Shown: positions 8,444-20,132 of the stretch, piece by piece
Numbering within the stretch: the stretch's first letter is position 1
How the letters are laid out: every line of letters starts with the position of its first letter
NCBI RefSeq assembly: GCF_026262625.1
Contig: NZ_SHNN01000001.1
Location: 806,001-870,000 of the forward strand
Source: Candidatus Litorirhabdus singularis
GTDB taxonomy: Bacteria; Pseudomonadota; Gammaproteobacteria; Pseudomonadales; Halieaceae
DNA length: 64,000 bases
Direction of reading: 5' to 3'
The notes under the pieces: model-generated
Seen by the model: only the letters and a program-made list of their open reading frames with translations
Database searches by the model: none
Told to the model about the DNA's origin: nothing
Translations under genes and position numbers: made by a program

Positions 8444-11266
8444 TCAGTCCAAAGAGCCCGGAATAATCCATCCCGACCACCACGCTGCCGCGGCGCTGGT
8501 ACCCGGTTCTACCGCACCGACAAAATCTGTATCGTCGAAACTAAAGCCTGAGCCATTATTGACCGCAGTAATGCCCGGTGCAGCAACGACGGCTTCGGAA
8601 TCAGTAAGCGCGTAAGCGGCATCAAGGCTGACGCCAGTATTGGTGGCTACGCCGGCGTTCAACTCCAGGTCAGCAACACGTTTGTTATAGAAGCCATCGC
8701 TACAGTCTCCCAACACATTCACCAAACCCACTGACGAATCCACAACCGTCGAACCATCACCATTTATATCAGCGTCATCAATTCGCACACAACCGACATC
8801 GAAATCCTTAACGGCAGTGTTGTATACCGTGGTCGTCAGCGCGCCGCGCAATCGCATACCCGGCTGCGCCCCGGCATCAGATGCTGTGTTGTTATTCACC
8901 GCACTACCCAACACCAGCACATTCGCCAGCACCGCTTCGGTCTCTGGAACAAACTCATCATCAGAAGAGTTGGCTTCAATGCCGCGAGGATCATTCGAAC
9001 CAGTAGGTGCCAGCTTGTCAGGATTTTTACGAATAATGGCGTACTGTACATTGCCCTGGTAGCCCTCGTCGTAATCAATATCGTCATCGTCATTATTAGT
9101 CAGTACCGCGTAACGCACATTGACGGTGCCGCCAAACCATTCGATGCCATCATCCAGATTACCGTGCACCTGTATATATTCGATCACTGTGCCATGGCCG
9201 ACGCCTTGCAGAGTCAGGCCATTGATCTCATTGTTGGGACCAGCCACCAGACCGCCTTCTGCGATACGCACATAGCGCAACATGCCACTGTTGTCGGCGG
9301 GATCGTTACCGCCGTAATTGCCGACCACGGTGCCACCTTCACCCGCCACGTTACAGACTGTGCCGGAACCGAAGCATGCCCCAGTTCCACCCTGGCCATA
9401 TTGCGGAGCAAAGCCCTGAATAATCACCCCGCCCCATTCACCTTCACCGTCGTAATCATCGTCGAGGCTGGAAAAGGTGATAGGACTTGCGGGTGAACCC
9501 AGGGCCATTAGTTTGGAGCCACGGGTAACCAGCAACGAACCGTCATCGAATGCTTTCACATCAAGACCGGGACGAACCGTGAGTGTCACACCCTGATCAC
9601 GTACCAGCTGTACATCACCATCATCGACGACGGTGCGGTTACCCGTACCCACCAATACCTCTCCTGACAGACGCCACTCAACGCCACTCACCAGGGTGTA
9701 ATCTTCATCTATGGTTCCCGAAATCGTACAGACGCTATTGTCAGCATCACAACTTACAAAGTCCGCTGTCGCCACTGCTTCAGAATCGGCAACCGTTCCC
9801 GGCAGCGTCCAACCCTCCCACCAACCGGTAGCAGCGGCGGGATCTACCGCCCCAACGTAGGCGGTCTGATCAAACACAAAACCAGAACCGTTGTTCACTG
9901 CCACTATAGTAGGAGCGAATGTAAGTAAGCCCTTACTTTCATTTATAGCTAGTGTATTAGAGTAGGTCAGTGTTAGAAGATCGACATTCTCTTCAGAATC
10001 GGCGTTTCGCTTATTGTAGATACCGTCGCGGCAATCGTTGAGAACATTCACCAGTGACACAGTAGACGTGATAACAAGCGTGCCATCTCCGTTGACATCC
10101 GCATCATCAATTCGATGACACCCGGCGTCAAATTCGGCGACAGACGTGTTGAACAAACTCACCGTGACCGCACCACGCAGTCGGGTGCCCGGTTGCGCGC
10201 CTGCACTTGAACCTGGGTCGTTGTTGAGCTTACTGCCGATAATTGTAACGTTGGCGATTACCGCTTCAGTTTCAGGCACGTATTCGTCGTCGGAGGAATT
10301 GGCCTCTATAGCGCGCGGGTCATTGGAGCCGGTCGGGGTATCCTTGTCCTGTGCTTTGCGCACAATCGCGTATTGAATATTGCCCTGATAACCCTCGTCG
10401 AAGTCGATATCGTCATCATCGTTACCGGTCAATACCAGGTATCTGGCATCCACCGTGCCACCAAACCACTCAACGCCATCGTCCAGATTGTTATGGACCT
10501 GAATATATTCCAACACGGTGCCATGACCGACACCCTGCAAAGTCACACCATTAATTTCGTTATTGGGGCCGGCTACCAACCCGCCCTCGGCCACTCTCAC
10601 GTAGCGTAAAACACCACTGTTATCAGCCTCGTCATTACCGCCGTAAACCGAAATTTCGGTACCGCCCTCACCCTCTACATTGCAGACCGTACCGTTGCCA
10701 AAACACGCACCAGTACCACCGGCACCATACTGCGGAGCGAAGCCCTGAATAATCAGTCCACCCCATTCACCTAAGCCATCGTAGTTATCATCGAGACTAC
10801 TAAAGGTAATCGGAGCAGATGCGGTTCCGTCAGCCACCAACATCGAACCGCGTGTCACCAGCAATGAGCCAGTGTCAAAAGCGCGAACGTCAGTACCCGC
10901 CTCAACCGTTAACGTAACGCCAGCATCACGCAATGCTTGAACGTCTGCATCTGAAGCGACACTCTGATTCCCGCTGCCGACCTGAACAGTGCCATCGAGA
11001 CGCCACTGCACAGCGGCAAGCAACGTAAAATCCTCGTCGATCTGGCCGGTTAGTGTACCGACAGAACAATCGGCGTTGAAGCTGACGAAGTCTGCTTCCA
11101 CCACGGCATTACAATCACCGTCGCCGTTTCCATCACCGCCACCATCGCCTCCACCACCTTCGGGCGGCGGTACGATAATTGTTACAGTGTCGCCCTCATC
11201 ACCGCTGCAGCCTACTAACGTGGTAACAGCGAAAAGGAATGCAAGTAGTAGCCCTTTATGAAACAT
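8444..11266 (-). CDS. Large lipoprotein with two tandem beta-helix-like repeats
   Basis: A 940-residue predicted lipoprotein. The ATG at 11266 gives a signal peptide with lipobox LVGC (Cys20); the frame stays open upstream but those residues are not signal-like. A Gly/Asp-rich linker (about 33-52) follows. Then two homologous halves of about 437 residues (57-493 and 500-938) each contain DEDYTLVSGVEWRL-type start, a GSLLVTRGS motif, ITFSSLDD, EWGGVIIQGFAPQYG, a TGACFG..TVCNV cysteine pair, GLVAGPNNEING, an acidic DDDDID(F/Y)DEGYQGN cluster, a SNDPR..EANSSDDE motif and a terminal WW.GW..PG. The pattern is that of right-handed parallel beta-helix proteins often encoded beside TonB receptors and sometimes mislabelled as multidrug transporters. 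Function unknown; a surface receptor partner role is inference. It lies 25 bases after the TonB receptor, so the two form an operon. Confidence 0.85.
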   Translation of the reverse strand: MFHKGLLLAFLFAVTTLVGCSGDEGDTVTIIVPPPEGGGGDGGGDGNGDGDCNAVVEADFVSFNADCSVGTLTGQIDEDFTLLAAVQWRLDGTVQVGSGNQSVASDADVQALRDAGVTLTVEAGTDVRAFDTGSLLVTRGSMLVADGTASAPITFSSLDDNYDGLGEWGGLIIQGFAPQYGAGGTGACFGNGTVCNVEGEGGTEISVYGGNDEADNSGVLRYVRVAEGGLVAGPNNEINGVTLQGVGHGTVLEYIQVHNNLDDGVEWFGGTVDARYLVLTGNDDDDIDFDEGYQGNIQYAIVRKAQDKDTPTGSNDPRAIEANSSDDEYVPETEAVIANVTIIGSKLNNDPGSSAGAQPGTRLRGAVTVSLFNTSVAEFDAGCHRIDDADVNGDGTLVITSTVSLVNVLNDCRDGIYNKRNADSEENVDLLTLTYSNTLAINESKGLLTFAPTIVAVNNGSGFVFDQTAYVGAVDPAAATGWWEGWTLPGTVADSEAVATADFVSCDADNSVCTISGTIDEDYTLVSGVEWRLSGEVLVGTGNRTVVDDGDVQLVRDQGVTLTVRPGLDVKAFDDGSLLVTRGSKLMALGSPASPITFSSLDDDYDGEGEWGGVIIQGFAPQYGQGGTGACFGSGTVCNVAGEGGTVVGNYGGNDPADNSGMLRYVRIAEGGLVAGPNNEINGLTLQGVGHGTVIEYIQVHGNLDDGIEWFGGTVNVRYAVLTNNDDDDIDYDEGYQGNVQYAIIRKNPDKLAPTGSNDPRGIEANSSDDEFVPETEAVLANVLVLGSAVNNNTASDAGAQPGMRLRGALTTTVYNTAVKDFDVGCVRIDDADINGDGSTVVDSSVGLVNVLGDCSDGFYNKRVADLELNAGVATNTGVSLDAAYALTDSEAVVAAPGITAVNNGSGFSFDDTDFVGAVEPGTSAAAAWWSGWIIPGSLD

Positions 11267-11291
11267 GATTTTTACCTTGCCTGTTAATAAA

Positions 11292-14087
11292 CTAAAAGAA
11301 TTCATAGGTGAGTCCAATTTCAAACACAGTGCCCGTCTGAAAACGTTCGATTTGCGTTCCGTTCTGGCTGAAAGCAACGTCCTCGTTGAACAGATTTTTG
11401 ACTGTGGCATCGACGGAAATGGCCTCTCCAATCAACTTGGAATAGATCAGATCTACCAACATTCTTGCCGATTCGAATTCGGGTCCAGTCTGAGCGCCGC
11501 GGGCAATACGAAAGATGCGATCGTCGAAGTAATTCACCAGCAGCGTCAACTTCTGTTCCGTGGGGTAGTGATCGAACCCCAGCTGAAAATTGGCCAGCCA
11601 TTCAGACTGACCCTGCAGGGCTCTGCCATTGGCAGTTTCGCCTTCAAGCCGCAATGAGTCTTGGGAAAGCTCAACTTCAGAGTCTATGTAGGAAACGTTG
11701 CCACCCACCCAAAACACATAGTTGTCGCGGTCGAGAACATTTTTGTTGATGTCCACCTCTACTCCAAACAGGTCCGCAGACTCCTGGTTGCGAAAGGTAA
11801 TCCCGCGAGCCGCCGAACCCGATGCATCGGGGATTGCCTGCTCTACCGGTTGATCAATCTTCTTAGCGAACACCGCTACTGAGACACTCTCGGTATCTGA
11901 GAAGTAGTACTCCAGACGAGCATCAAGATTCTCAATAGTGGAGACCCGCAGATCAGGGTTACCAAAGATTGGGTCATCGGTTTCCGGATCAAAAGACAAG
12001 GATTCAGAGCGCTCGATAATCCCCGGATAGGACACCGTCTCGCTCCAGCCAATACGAGCCTGCCACTCATCTGCTGGACGCCAGGTCAGGCTGGCCGCCG
12101 GGTACCAGTCATTGAATTCGAGTGCGTTGGAGGCCTCAGCTTCATTGGGGTATTCGAGCTCCTGGGAGAAGTCTTCATAACGGGCACCCAGTCCGAAGCT
12201 CCACTGATCGCCAAGCTCGGTATTGGTGTTGATGTAGTAGGCCTGTATTTCTTCTACCGAGTTATAGGAGTCGGTATTGGTGGTATTGGCCGCTAACCGA
12301 AAACGGTCCAAAACAAAGTTCTGGTAAGTCAGTACGTCGTTTTCCAGATCCTGGTCAATTCCCAGAGAGATGTCCCTCACATCACCCTGACGGATACCGA
12401 AGCGGTACAGACTGACCTCACGATCTTTATCGGACCACAACAGACCGGCTTTTATCTCAGTTACATTGTAATTCCCCCACTGCAGCGGCAGTGTGTAATC
12501 AACCGCTACATCAATACTGTCTTCAGTTAACTCTGACCAGCGGCGCTCGAACGCAGAGGTCGACAGATTGCCATTGAAATAGCTGTATTGACGACGATCT
12601 GGTTCATCACGGTCAGTCTGGGAATAAGCCATGCGCCAGTCCATTACGTGAGTCGCGGAATCAGTTTCAAATTCATTGGTGCCGGTAACCGCTTGCGAGA
12701 AGAACTGGCGCTCTACGTATTGCAGAATCGCTCGGTCGATTACAGTTTCTTCCCGTCCGTCCACACCCTCCTCAAACCGAGTGGTGTGATCTGTAGAACG
12801 CAGAAGGCTGGTTTTACTCAAGATCTCATTCGCTGCGCCATACTCGTAGCCCACAACTGCATAGCCATTAACAGCGACGTTTACCTCGGCACGCCGATAC
12901 TGACCCGTGGTGTCCAACGGGTTAGTCAACTCCGCTACACCCCGATCTGAAGTTTTACGGTCATAGTCCAGTGCCAGGTAGTAGCCCCATTCGTTATCTC
13001 CCGCAGCCAGGCGATCGCCAAAGGCCCAGCCAAGACCAAAATCCGGATTCGCGGTTTTTTCCTCAATGTTGTAATCATTCTGGAAGTTGACCGCCAACTG
13101 AGCGGCGCCTAATTGCGAGGTACAGCGCACTGGATCGATAGCAGGGTCGCACACCGTCAGGGAAGTGCCGCCGTTGGTTGCTGCCAGTACTCCGCTGGGA
13201 AGGTCGCGCAGACCGTTGTCAAAGCCCAACAGTTCGGTTTCACTATGGCGATGACTGAGTACATCATCACCGGTGAAATCAACGTTAACACCCACGTCCC
13301 CCGACAGCTTATGCACACGACTATCGGGTAGCCCTTTGGTCACAATTTTGATGGATCCACCGGTGGTCGTGGCCAGTTGATCGGGAGAGTATGACTTTTG
13401 AATTTCGATACCGCCCAGAATATTGATGGGAAACAGATCCAGCTGCACATCACGCCGCTGGGGATCGGTGCTCGGCATCAGCAGGCCATTCAGACTAGAT
13501 GATATATAGCGGCCGTCGAGTCCGCGGACAGTGGCGTATTTGTTATCGGTCACCGCAACACCCACAACCCGGTTCAATGCAGCAGCTACATCGCTGTCAC
13601 CAAAGCGTTCCAGCTGCGCTACATCGATAGCGTTGGTAATGGTGGTGGCATAACGCTCTACTCCGGCAGCATCATCCGTAGGTTTGAACACGCCTAATAC
13701 AAACACTTCCTCTATTTGAGTAGACGGCAAGGTGATAGCTTCTGCGGCGGACTGCGCAGCAGAAGGAATGATGCTGATTGCTGGCGCATTCCCGGTCGAA
13801 CCGGTAAAGGTGACAGTGATCTCGAGATCTTCATCGGTGCCGGAACTGAACTCCAGTGGATAGCTAAGGTCATCATCAGTCAGCATAATAGTGTGTCTGC
13901 CAGCCGTGATAGCTGCACTAGCGCTGCCGCCGGAATCTGTCAGGCCCAGTGTCTTCTTATCAAGACTGACGGCTATTCCCCGCAAAGGCGTATCATCCAG
14001 AAATACTGTCAGAAACACGTTGGCCGCCACTACCTGTTGCGTAACAAGCGATAACAACAGGCCAACGTAAACTGCAATGCTCTTCAT
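11292..14087 (-). CDS. TonB-dependent outer-membrane receptor with N-terminal carboxypeptidase-regulatory-like domain
   Basis: A 931-residue outer-membrane transporter. The ATG at 14087 begins a clean signal peptide (1-22, MKSIAVYVGLLLSLVTQQVV). Residues 24-97 look like a carboxypeptidase-regulatory/transthyretin-like fold (FLTVFLDDTPLRGIAVSLD; AAITAGRHTIML), an extension seen in SusC-like and some proteobacterial receptors. A TonB-box-like stretch (IEEVFVLG, 125-132) precedes the plug (about 150-250; VAAALNRVVGVAV, VRGLDGRYISSSLNG, INILGGIEIQKSYSPDQLAT, GGSIKIVTK). The remainder is a beta-barrel with aromatic-ended strands, ending GLTYEFF. Ligand unknown; neither siderophore nor B12 genes are nearby. 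A TTG 21 bases upstream is an unlikely alternative start. Upstream lies a long (~480-base) control region. Confidence 0.92.
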   Translation of the reverse strand: MKSIAVYVGLLLSLVTQQVVAANVFLTVFLDDTPLRGIAVSLDKKTLGLTDSGGSASAAITAGRHTIMLTDDDLSYPLEFSSGTDEDLEITVTFTGSTGNAPAISIIPSAAQSAAEAITLPSTQIEEVFVLGVFKPTDDAAGVERYATTITNAIDVAQLERFGDSDVAAALNRVVGVAVTDNKYATVRGLDGRYISSSLNGLLMPSTDPQRRDVQLDLFPINILGGIEIQKSYSPDQLATTTGGSIKIVTKGLPDSRVHKLSGDVGVNVDFTGDDVLSHRHSETELLGFDNGLRDLPSGVLAATNGGTSLTVCDPAIDPVRCTSQLGAAQLAVNFQNDYNIEEKTANPDFGLGWAFGDRLAAGDNEWGYYLALDYDRKTSDRGVAELTNPLDTTGQYRRAEVNVAVNGYAVVGYEYGAANEILSKTSLLRSTDHTTRFEEGVDGREETVIDRAILQYVERQFFSQAVTGTNEFETDSATHVMDWRMAYSQTDRDEPDRRQYSYFNGNLSTSAFERRWSELTEDSIDVAVDYTLPLQWGNYNVTEIKAGLLWSDKDREVSLYRFGIRQGDVRDISLGIDQDLENDVLTYQNFVLDRFRLAANTTNTDSYNSVEEIQAYYINTNTELGDQWSFGLGARYEDFSQELEYPNEAEASNALEFNDWYPAASLTWRPADEWQARIGWSETVSYPGIIERSESLSFDPETDDPIFGNPDLRVSTIENLDARLEYYFSDTESVSVAVFAKKIDQPVEQAIPDASGSAARGITFRNQESADLFGVEVDINKNVLDRDNYVFWVGGNVSYIDSEVELSQDSLRLEGETANGRALQGQSEWLANFQLGFDHYPTEQKLTLLVNYFDDRIFRIARGAQTGPEFESARMLVDLIYSKLIGEAISVDATVKNLFNEDVAFSQNGTQIERFQTGTVFEIGLTYEFF

Positions 14088-14569
14088 GTAACTTATGCCT
14101 TGTGCCAATTATTGAGTCGTTGTGTGCTTGGTTGCGTTTGTGCAACTAAGCCACCTGAGCCAGATTCTCTGACTCGTCTCTTAAAAAGGCATGCTAGACC
14201 GGCAAAATGACAGTACTGTTATTGGCAGGTGTCACTTGTGTGACAATCTCACTTAACAAGGCAAGAGCGTTCACAAACTCAAATGCCCTGCGTGAGATGA
14301 AAACAGCCACCAAACGAATGAGTCTTTATAGAGCGCTAACGGTCAACGCAAGAATTCGATTGGACTAAAAGGGATAGAGACCTTCGAAACTGAATATGGG
14401 GCCTAATGTGTCAAAGAATTTTACACTTCCCAAGATTTAGTCCTGAGTGGTTCTAATGATAGATCGTAACCCTCTGAAATATATAGGTTAATTATAAAGG
14501 GCATGATTTGTGCATTAAGAGCATTGATATTGAGAAAATAATTTTCACTTTCGATTACCCGGAGTCACT
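14088..14569. other. Long control region between TonB receptor and PEP-CTERM-like gene
   Basis: About 480 bases with no convincing gene, more AT-rich than its surroundings, separating two divergent genes. It contains the palindrome listed at 14230-14245. The right part (14440-14560) is rich in A/T runs and would carry the promoter of the PEP-CTERM-like gene. I saw no well-formed -35/-10 pair that I would defend. Confidence 0.5.
14230..14245. promoter_or_regulatory. Candidate operator upstream of the TonB receptor
   Basis: TGTCAC-TTGT-GTGACA is a perfect 6-base inverted repeat with a four-base spacer, about 145 bases before the receptor start. It shares the CACTTGT core and the string CAGGTGTC with the palindrome region before tetR. 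Confidence 0.4.
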
Positions 14570-15307
14570 ATGAAATTAATGCGCATTGCCACATCTATAA
14601 GTTTGATGGCAACGTTTTCTCTAACCTCCGCTCCTTTGATTGCGGGTCCCATTATGGTCGGCGATGCTATTAAGCTCGATTTTTCGTCGGCAGGTGACGG
14701 AGACGGCGGGTCACTGCTCGACTGGAACCAAACTGATAATGGTGTTTCGAACATCGATGCAGGTACCGTCAAACGCCACGGCGACGGTGCCATAATTGAT
14801 GGAGTGTCCATCAGTTTCGCAGGGGCAGGCAAAGGGGGTGGCTATAACAATGATTCAGCATCAAACGGATGGAACGGACAGGCAGCAGACCCCTATCTTA
14901 TTGGTGCAGCAAACGACATCTTCTTCGGTCCAGGCGCGCTAACCACGACATTCAATGGGCTGAATCCATCACTGACTTATAGCGTCCGTGTCTATTCCTT
15001 AATCGGAGACAATCAGTCCTTTGAAGACATATTCTCCGTTACATTGGCAGGAGCGTTGGAGCAATCGCTAACAAATTCCAGAGCCGATAGGTGGGGCTCA
15101 GCAACATTGGAGGCTGGCGGAACTGTATTCAGCGAGGTCCGGCTCAACGGCTTAAATGCAATTGACGTCACAGTAGCAGGATCCACTAGTACTTATTATC
15201 CCTTGAACGCTATCGTTGTTGAGGCGGTAGTACCTACGCCGACTATACTCGCCCTTTTTGGCATAGGCCTTGCTGGTCTGGGATGGTCCCGACGCAAAAA
15301 CGCCTAA
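14570..15307 (+). CDS. Exported protein with PEP-CTERM-like sorting signal
   Basis: A 245-residue protein with a signal peptide (MKLMRIATSISLMATFSLTS...LIAG) and a C-terminal tripartite sorting signal: VPTP (variant of the usual VPEP), a hydrophobic helix (TILALFGIGLAGLGW) and a basic end (SRRKNA). Such signals are recognised by an exosortase (EpsH/XrtA-type) and usually mark proteins secreted in organisms that make exopolysaccharide. The body is rich in Gly, Asn, Asp, Ser and beta-prone; no catalytic motif seen. GGAG at 14561-14564 gives a good start. No exosortase gene is in the window, so the processing enzyme must be elsewhere. Role in the matrix or cell surface is inference. Confidence 0.75.
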   Translation: MKLMRIATSISLMATFSLTSAPLIAGPIMVGDAIKLDFSSAGDGDGGSLLDWNQTDNGVSNIDAGTVKRHGDGAIIDGVSISFAGAGKGGGYNNDSASNGWNGQAADPYLIGAANDIFFGPGALTTTFNGLNPSLTYSVRVYSLIGDNQSFEDIFSVTLAGALEQSLTNSRADRWGSATLEAGGTVFSEVRLNGLNAIDVTVAGSTSTYYPLNAIVVEAVVPTPTILALFGIGLAGLGWSRRKNA

Positions 15308-15330
15308 ATAGATAGTGGCCCAGTAATTGA

Positions 15331-15357
15331 AAAGCCCGCCATTTGGCGGGCTTTTTT
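15331..15357. terminator. Bidirectional rho-independent terminator between PEP-CTERM-like gene and gyrB
   Basis: AAAGCCCGCC, loop ATTT, GGCGGGCTTT followed by further T residues: a perfect stem flanked by A-run and T-run, so it can end transcription from both converging genes. Confidence 0.9.
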
Positions 15358-15372
15358 ATGTCTACGCTGGTG

Positions 15373-17790
<2,418 letters not shown>

Positions 17791-17803
17791 TTATCACTCC
17801 GAA

Positions 17804-18922
17804 CTAACTATTAATTTTGTATTCTTGTTCTTGTCTCGTAACCTGCCCTTGTTCCACGTGGAACATCGAGCCCCCAACATCAAGACCCGGCCAACTGGCC
17901 AGCAACTCTGCAGGATCTACACAGGTGATAAACACCTGAGCGTTCAATCCACTAAGCACCTCGCAAACAAGCCGACAATGCTCAGCATCCAACTCTGAGG
18001 GCAAATCATCTACCAGATAGATGCATGACGTACCCTTCTGGCTCGAGAGAATCTGGCCCTGAGCCAACTTCAAGGCACAGACGACTAACTTTTGTTGGCC
18101 CCGAGACAGCATGCTGCCAGCATCATGACCATCACAAACTACACGGATATCCGCCCGTTGAGGGCCTATATGCGTATACCCTTGTTCAATATCCGACGCC
18201 AGACTGCTCTCCAGAGCAGCTTGTAGAGTCAACTTCTTGTCCCAACCCCGTCTGTACCTGAGCTCCATAAGGGGTAGCTCCGGCGCCAAACGCTTCAGTA
18301 AGCCTGAGAACACTGCTATAAGCTCCGCAAAGTAAGCCTGCCGCCATTCGTCAATCTTCTCGCCCGATTGAACCAACTGCTGCGACCAAGGCTCTAGCTC
18401 GCCAGCGCTGATTTTACCATGACGAAGCAAGCTATTGCGCTGTTTTATGCACCTCTGAAACAAAGACCAGGCTTTCTGGTAGCGATGTTCCACGTGGAAC
18501 ACGCCCCAATCCAGAAAGCGCCGGCGTTCTATCGGGCCACCGGTTAGCAACTCGAAGCTCTGCGCATGAAGAATCTGCATCGGCTGCTGCTCAGCGAGCG
18601 CAGACACGGTAGTGATCGCGTCACCGTTAACCTTAATCTTCACCGAACCAGTGCGATCGCGGGTGATACCTACCGCAGCATGTCGCCCATTCTTTCCCGC
18701 TAGTTCGCCGAAGACCGAGCAGCCCTGCATGCCGTGCTGAATAACCGGCTTAATCTGACTGCTTCGAAAGGAACGGGCCATGCCCAGCAGGTATACGCTT
18801 TCCAGAATACTGGTCTTACCACCACCATTCTCACCAAAAAAGACATTCGTTACGCCCAGGTTACGGACGCTGACCTGCTTTAGGTTACGCACCGCTGTAA
18901 TATCGAGGCGCTTAAGGGCCAT
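17804..18922 (-). CDS. recF: DNA replication and repair protein RecF
   Basis: SMC-like ATPase (372 residues) that with RecO/RecR loads RecA at gaps. Walker A GENGGGKTSILES (about 31-43), the ABC signature LSRGQQKLVVCALKLAQGQ (about 270-288) and Walker B CIYLVDDLPSELD are all present. Unusual: the coding sequence contains two exact 16-base parS palindromes, read as VFHVEH near residue 143 and MFHVEQ near the C-terminus (about 353). The parts of the protein carrying them are not conserved catalytic regions, so the codons seem recruited to hold the sites. Confidence 0.97.
   Translation of the reverse strand: MALKRLDITAVRNLKQVSVRNLGVTNVFFGENGGGKTSILESVYLLGMARSFRSSQIKPVIQHGMQGCSVFGELAGKNGRHAAVGITRDRTGSVKIKVNGDAITTVSALAEQQPMQILHAQSFELLTGGPIERRRFLDWGVFHVEHRYQKAWSLFQRCIKQRNSLLRHGKISAGELEPWSQQLVQSGEKIDEWRQAYFAELIAVFSGLLKRLAPELPLMELRYRRGWDKKLTLQAALESSLASDIEQGYTHIGPQRADIRVVCDGHDAGSMLSRGQQKLVVCALKLAQGQILSSQKGTSCIYLVDDLPSELDAEHCRLVCEVLSGLNAQVFITCVDPAELLASWPGLDVGGSMFHVEQGQVTRQEQEYKINS
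17850..17865. promoter_or_regulatory. parS centromere site (copy 1, in the 3' end of recF)
   Basis: TGTTCCACGTGGAACA is a perfect 16-base palindrome identical to the core of the chromosomal ParB binding consensus. ParA and ParB are encoded 11 kb away. Confidence 0.9.
18486..18501. promoter_or_regulatory. parS centromere site (copy 2, inside recF)
   Basis: A second exact copy of TGTTCCACGTGGAACA, 636 bases from the first. Two identical perfect palindromes this close exclude chance. Confidence 0.9.
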
Positions 18923-18965
18923 TGGTTCTCATGAGAATTTACACTGACCGAGATGAATGATGGGC

Positions 18966-20069
18966 TTATAGCCGCATTGGCATGACCACATAGAGTGAGT
19001 CGCCGTCCTTCGATTCCTCTAGTAGCGCACTGCTGTTACTGTCAGATAGTGACAACTTAATCTGGTCTTCATTGAGCACGCCAAGAACATCCAGCAGATA
19101 GCTGACATTAAAGCCTATCTCAAGGCTATCACCCGCATAGTCAACGGAGACAACCTCTTCGGCTTCTTCCTGTTCGGGGTTGTTCGCCAATATCTGCAGG
19201 TTCTGATCGGATAGCTGTAACCGAACACCACGATACTTCTCATTAGACAGAATCGCTGTACGGGCAAAGGCCTGGCGCAGATCTAGTCTGGAACCTATCA
19301 CTATCTTGCTGGGAGCTCGTGGCAACACACGATCGTATTCAGGAAACTTGCCGTCAACCAGCTTTGAGGTAAAGGTAAAGTCGTTTGTAGTGGCGCGCAG
19401 GTGGTTGTTACCAATCACCACCGCTACGTCAGCATCTTCATCCTGCAACAGCCGGGCCAGCTCCAAAACACCCTTACGCGGCAGAATGACTTGAGTCTCG
19501 GTGTCTACATTAAGCGGCTTTATCAAGGTGCACATAGCCAACCGGTGTCCGTCCGTTGCAACCACACGCAGCTGCTCTGCGGTTAATTCCCAGAGCATGC
19601 CATTGAGGTAATATCTAACATCCTGTTGTGCCATAGCAAACGCGGTACGATCAATAAGACGCTTGAGCTCGCCCTGCTTAATCTCAAATTTTTGCGTTCC
19701 AATACTGTCTTCCACCCGCGGAAACTCACTGGCGGCCAGTGTTGCCAGCGTAAAACGGCTACGACCTGAGCGGACAATAAGCTTGCCGTCGTCCAGCTTG
19801 CATTCGATATCACAGCCTTCCGGTAAGGATTTACAAATATCGACAAATTTGCGCGCCGGGACAGTAATCTCGCCAGACTCACCAGCGGTTGTCAATTGCA
19901 CACGACCGACCAACTCCACCTCAAGATCAGTACCCGTTAGCGACAGTCGGTCACCGTCAAGTACCAATAATACATTGGCCAGAATCGGTAATGTTTGGCG
20001 GCGCTCGACCACACCGGCCACGAGGTTCAAAGGCTTTAACAATGCATCTCTTGCTACTACAAACTTCAT
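18966..20069 (-). CDS. dnaN: DNA polymerase III beta subunit (sliding clamp)
   Basis: Ring-forming processivity clamp (367 residues; E. coli 366). Three topologically similar domains can be traced; recognisable segments include MKFVVARDALLKPLNLVAGV, RQTLPILANVLL, YYLNGMLWEL, VATDGHRLAMC and the C-terminal peptide-binding cleft end SLYVVMPMRL. Placed between dnaA (63 bases) and recF (43 bases), the conserved bacterial order. The clamp recruits Pol III alpha and Hda-type regulators. Confidence 0.99.
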   Translation of the reverse strand: MKFVVARDALLKPLNLVAGVVERRQTLPILANVLLVLDGDRLSLTGTDLEVELVGRVQLTTAGESGEITVPARKFVDICKSLPEGCDIECKLDDGKLIVRSGRSRFTLATLAASEFPRVEDSIGTQKFEIKQGELKRLIDRTAFAMAQQDVRYYLNGMLWELTAEQLRVVATDGHRLAMCTLIKPLNVDTETQVILPRKGVLELARLLQDEDADVAVVIGNNHLRATTNDFTFTSKLVDGKFPEYDRVLPRAPSKIVIGSRLDLRQAFARTAILSNEKYRGVRLQLSDQNLQILANNPEQEEAEEVVSVDYAGDSLEIGFNVSYLLDVLGVLNEDQIKLSLSDSNSSALLEESKDGDSLYVVMPMRL

Positions 20070-20132
20070 CTTCTAGTTTCCAATATCAGGTTATCTGGTT
20101 AACTTTTTCACTGCCGCTCAACGTCAACAGTG

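Noticed and set aside
11267-11431. Extended start of the beta-helix lipoprotein
   Set aside because: The extra 55 codons overlap the TonB receptor end and would bury the clear lipobox signal peptide.
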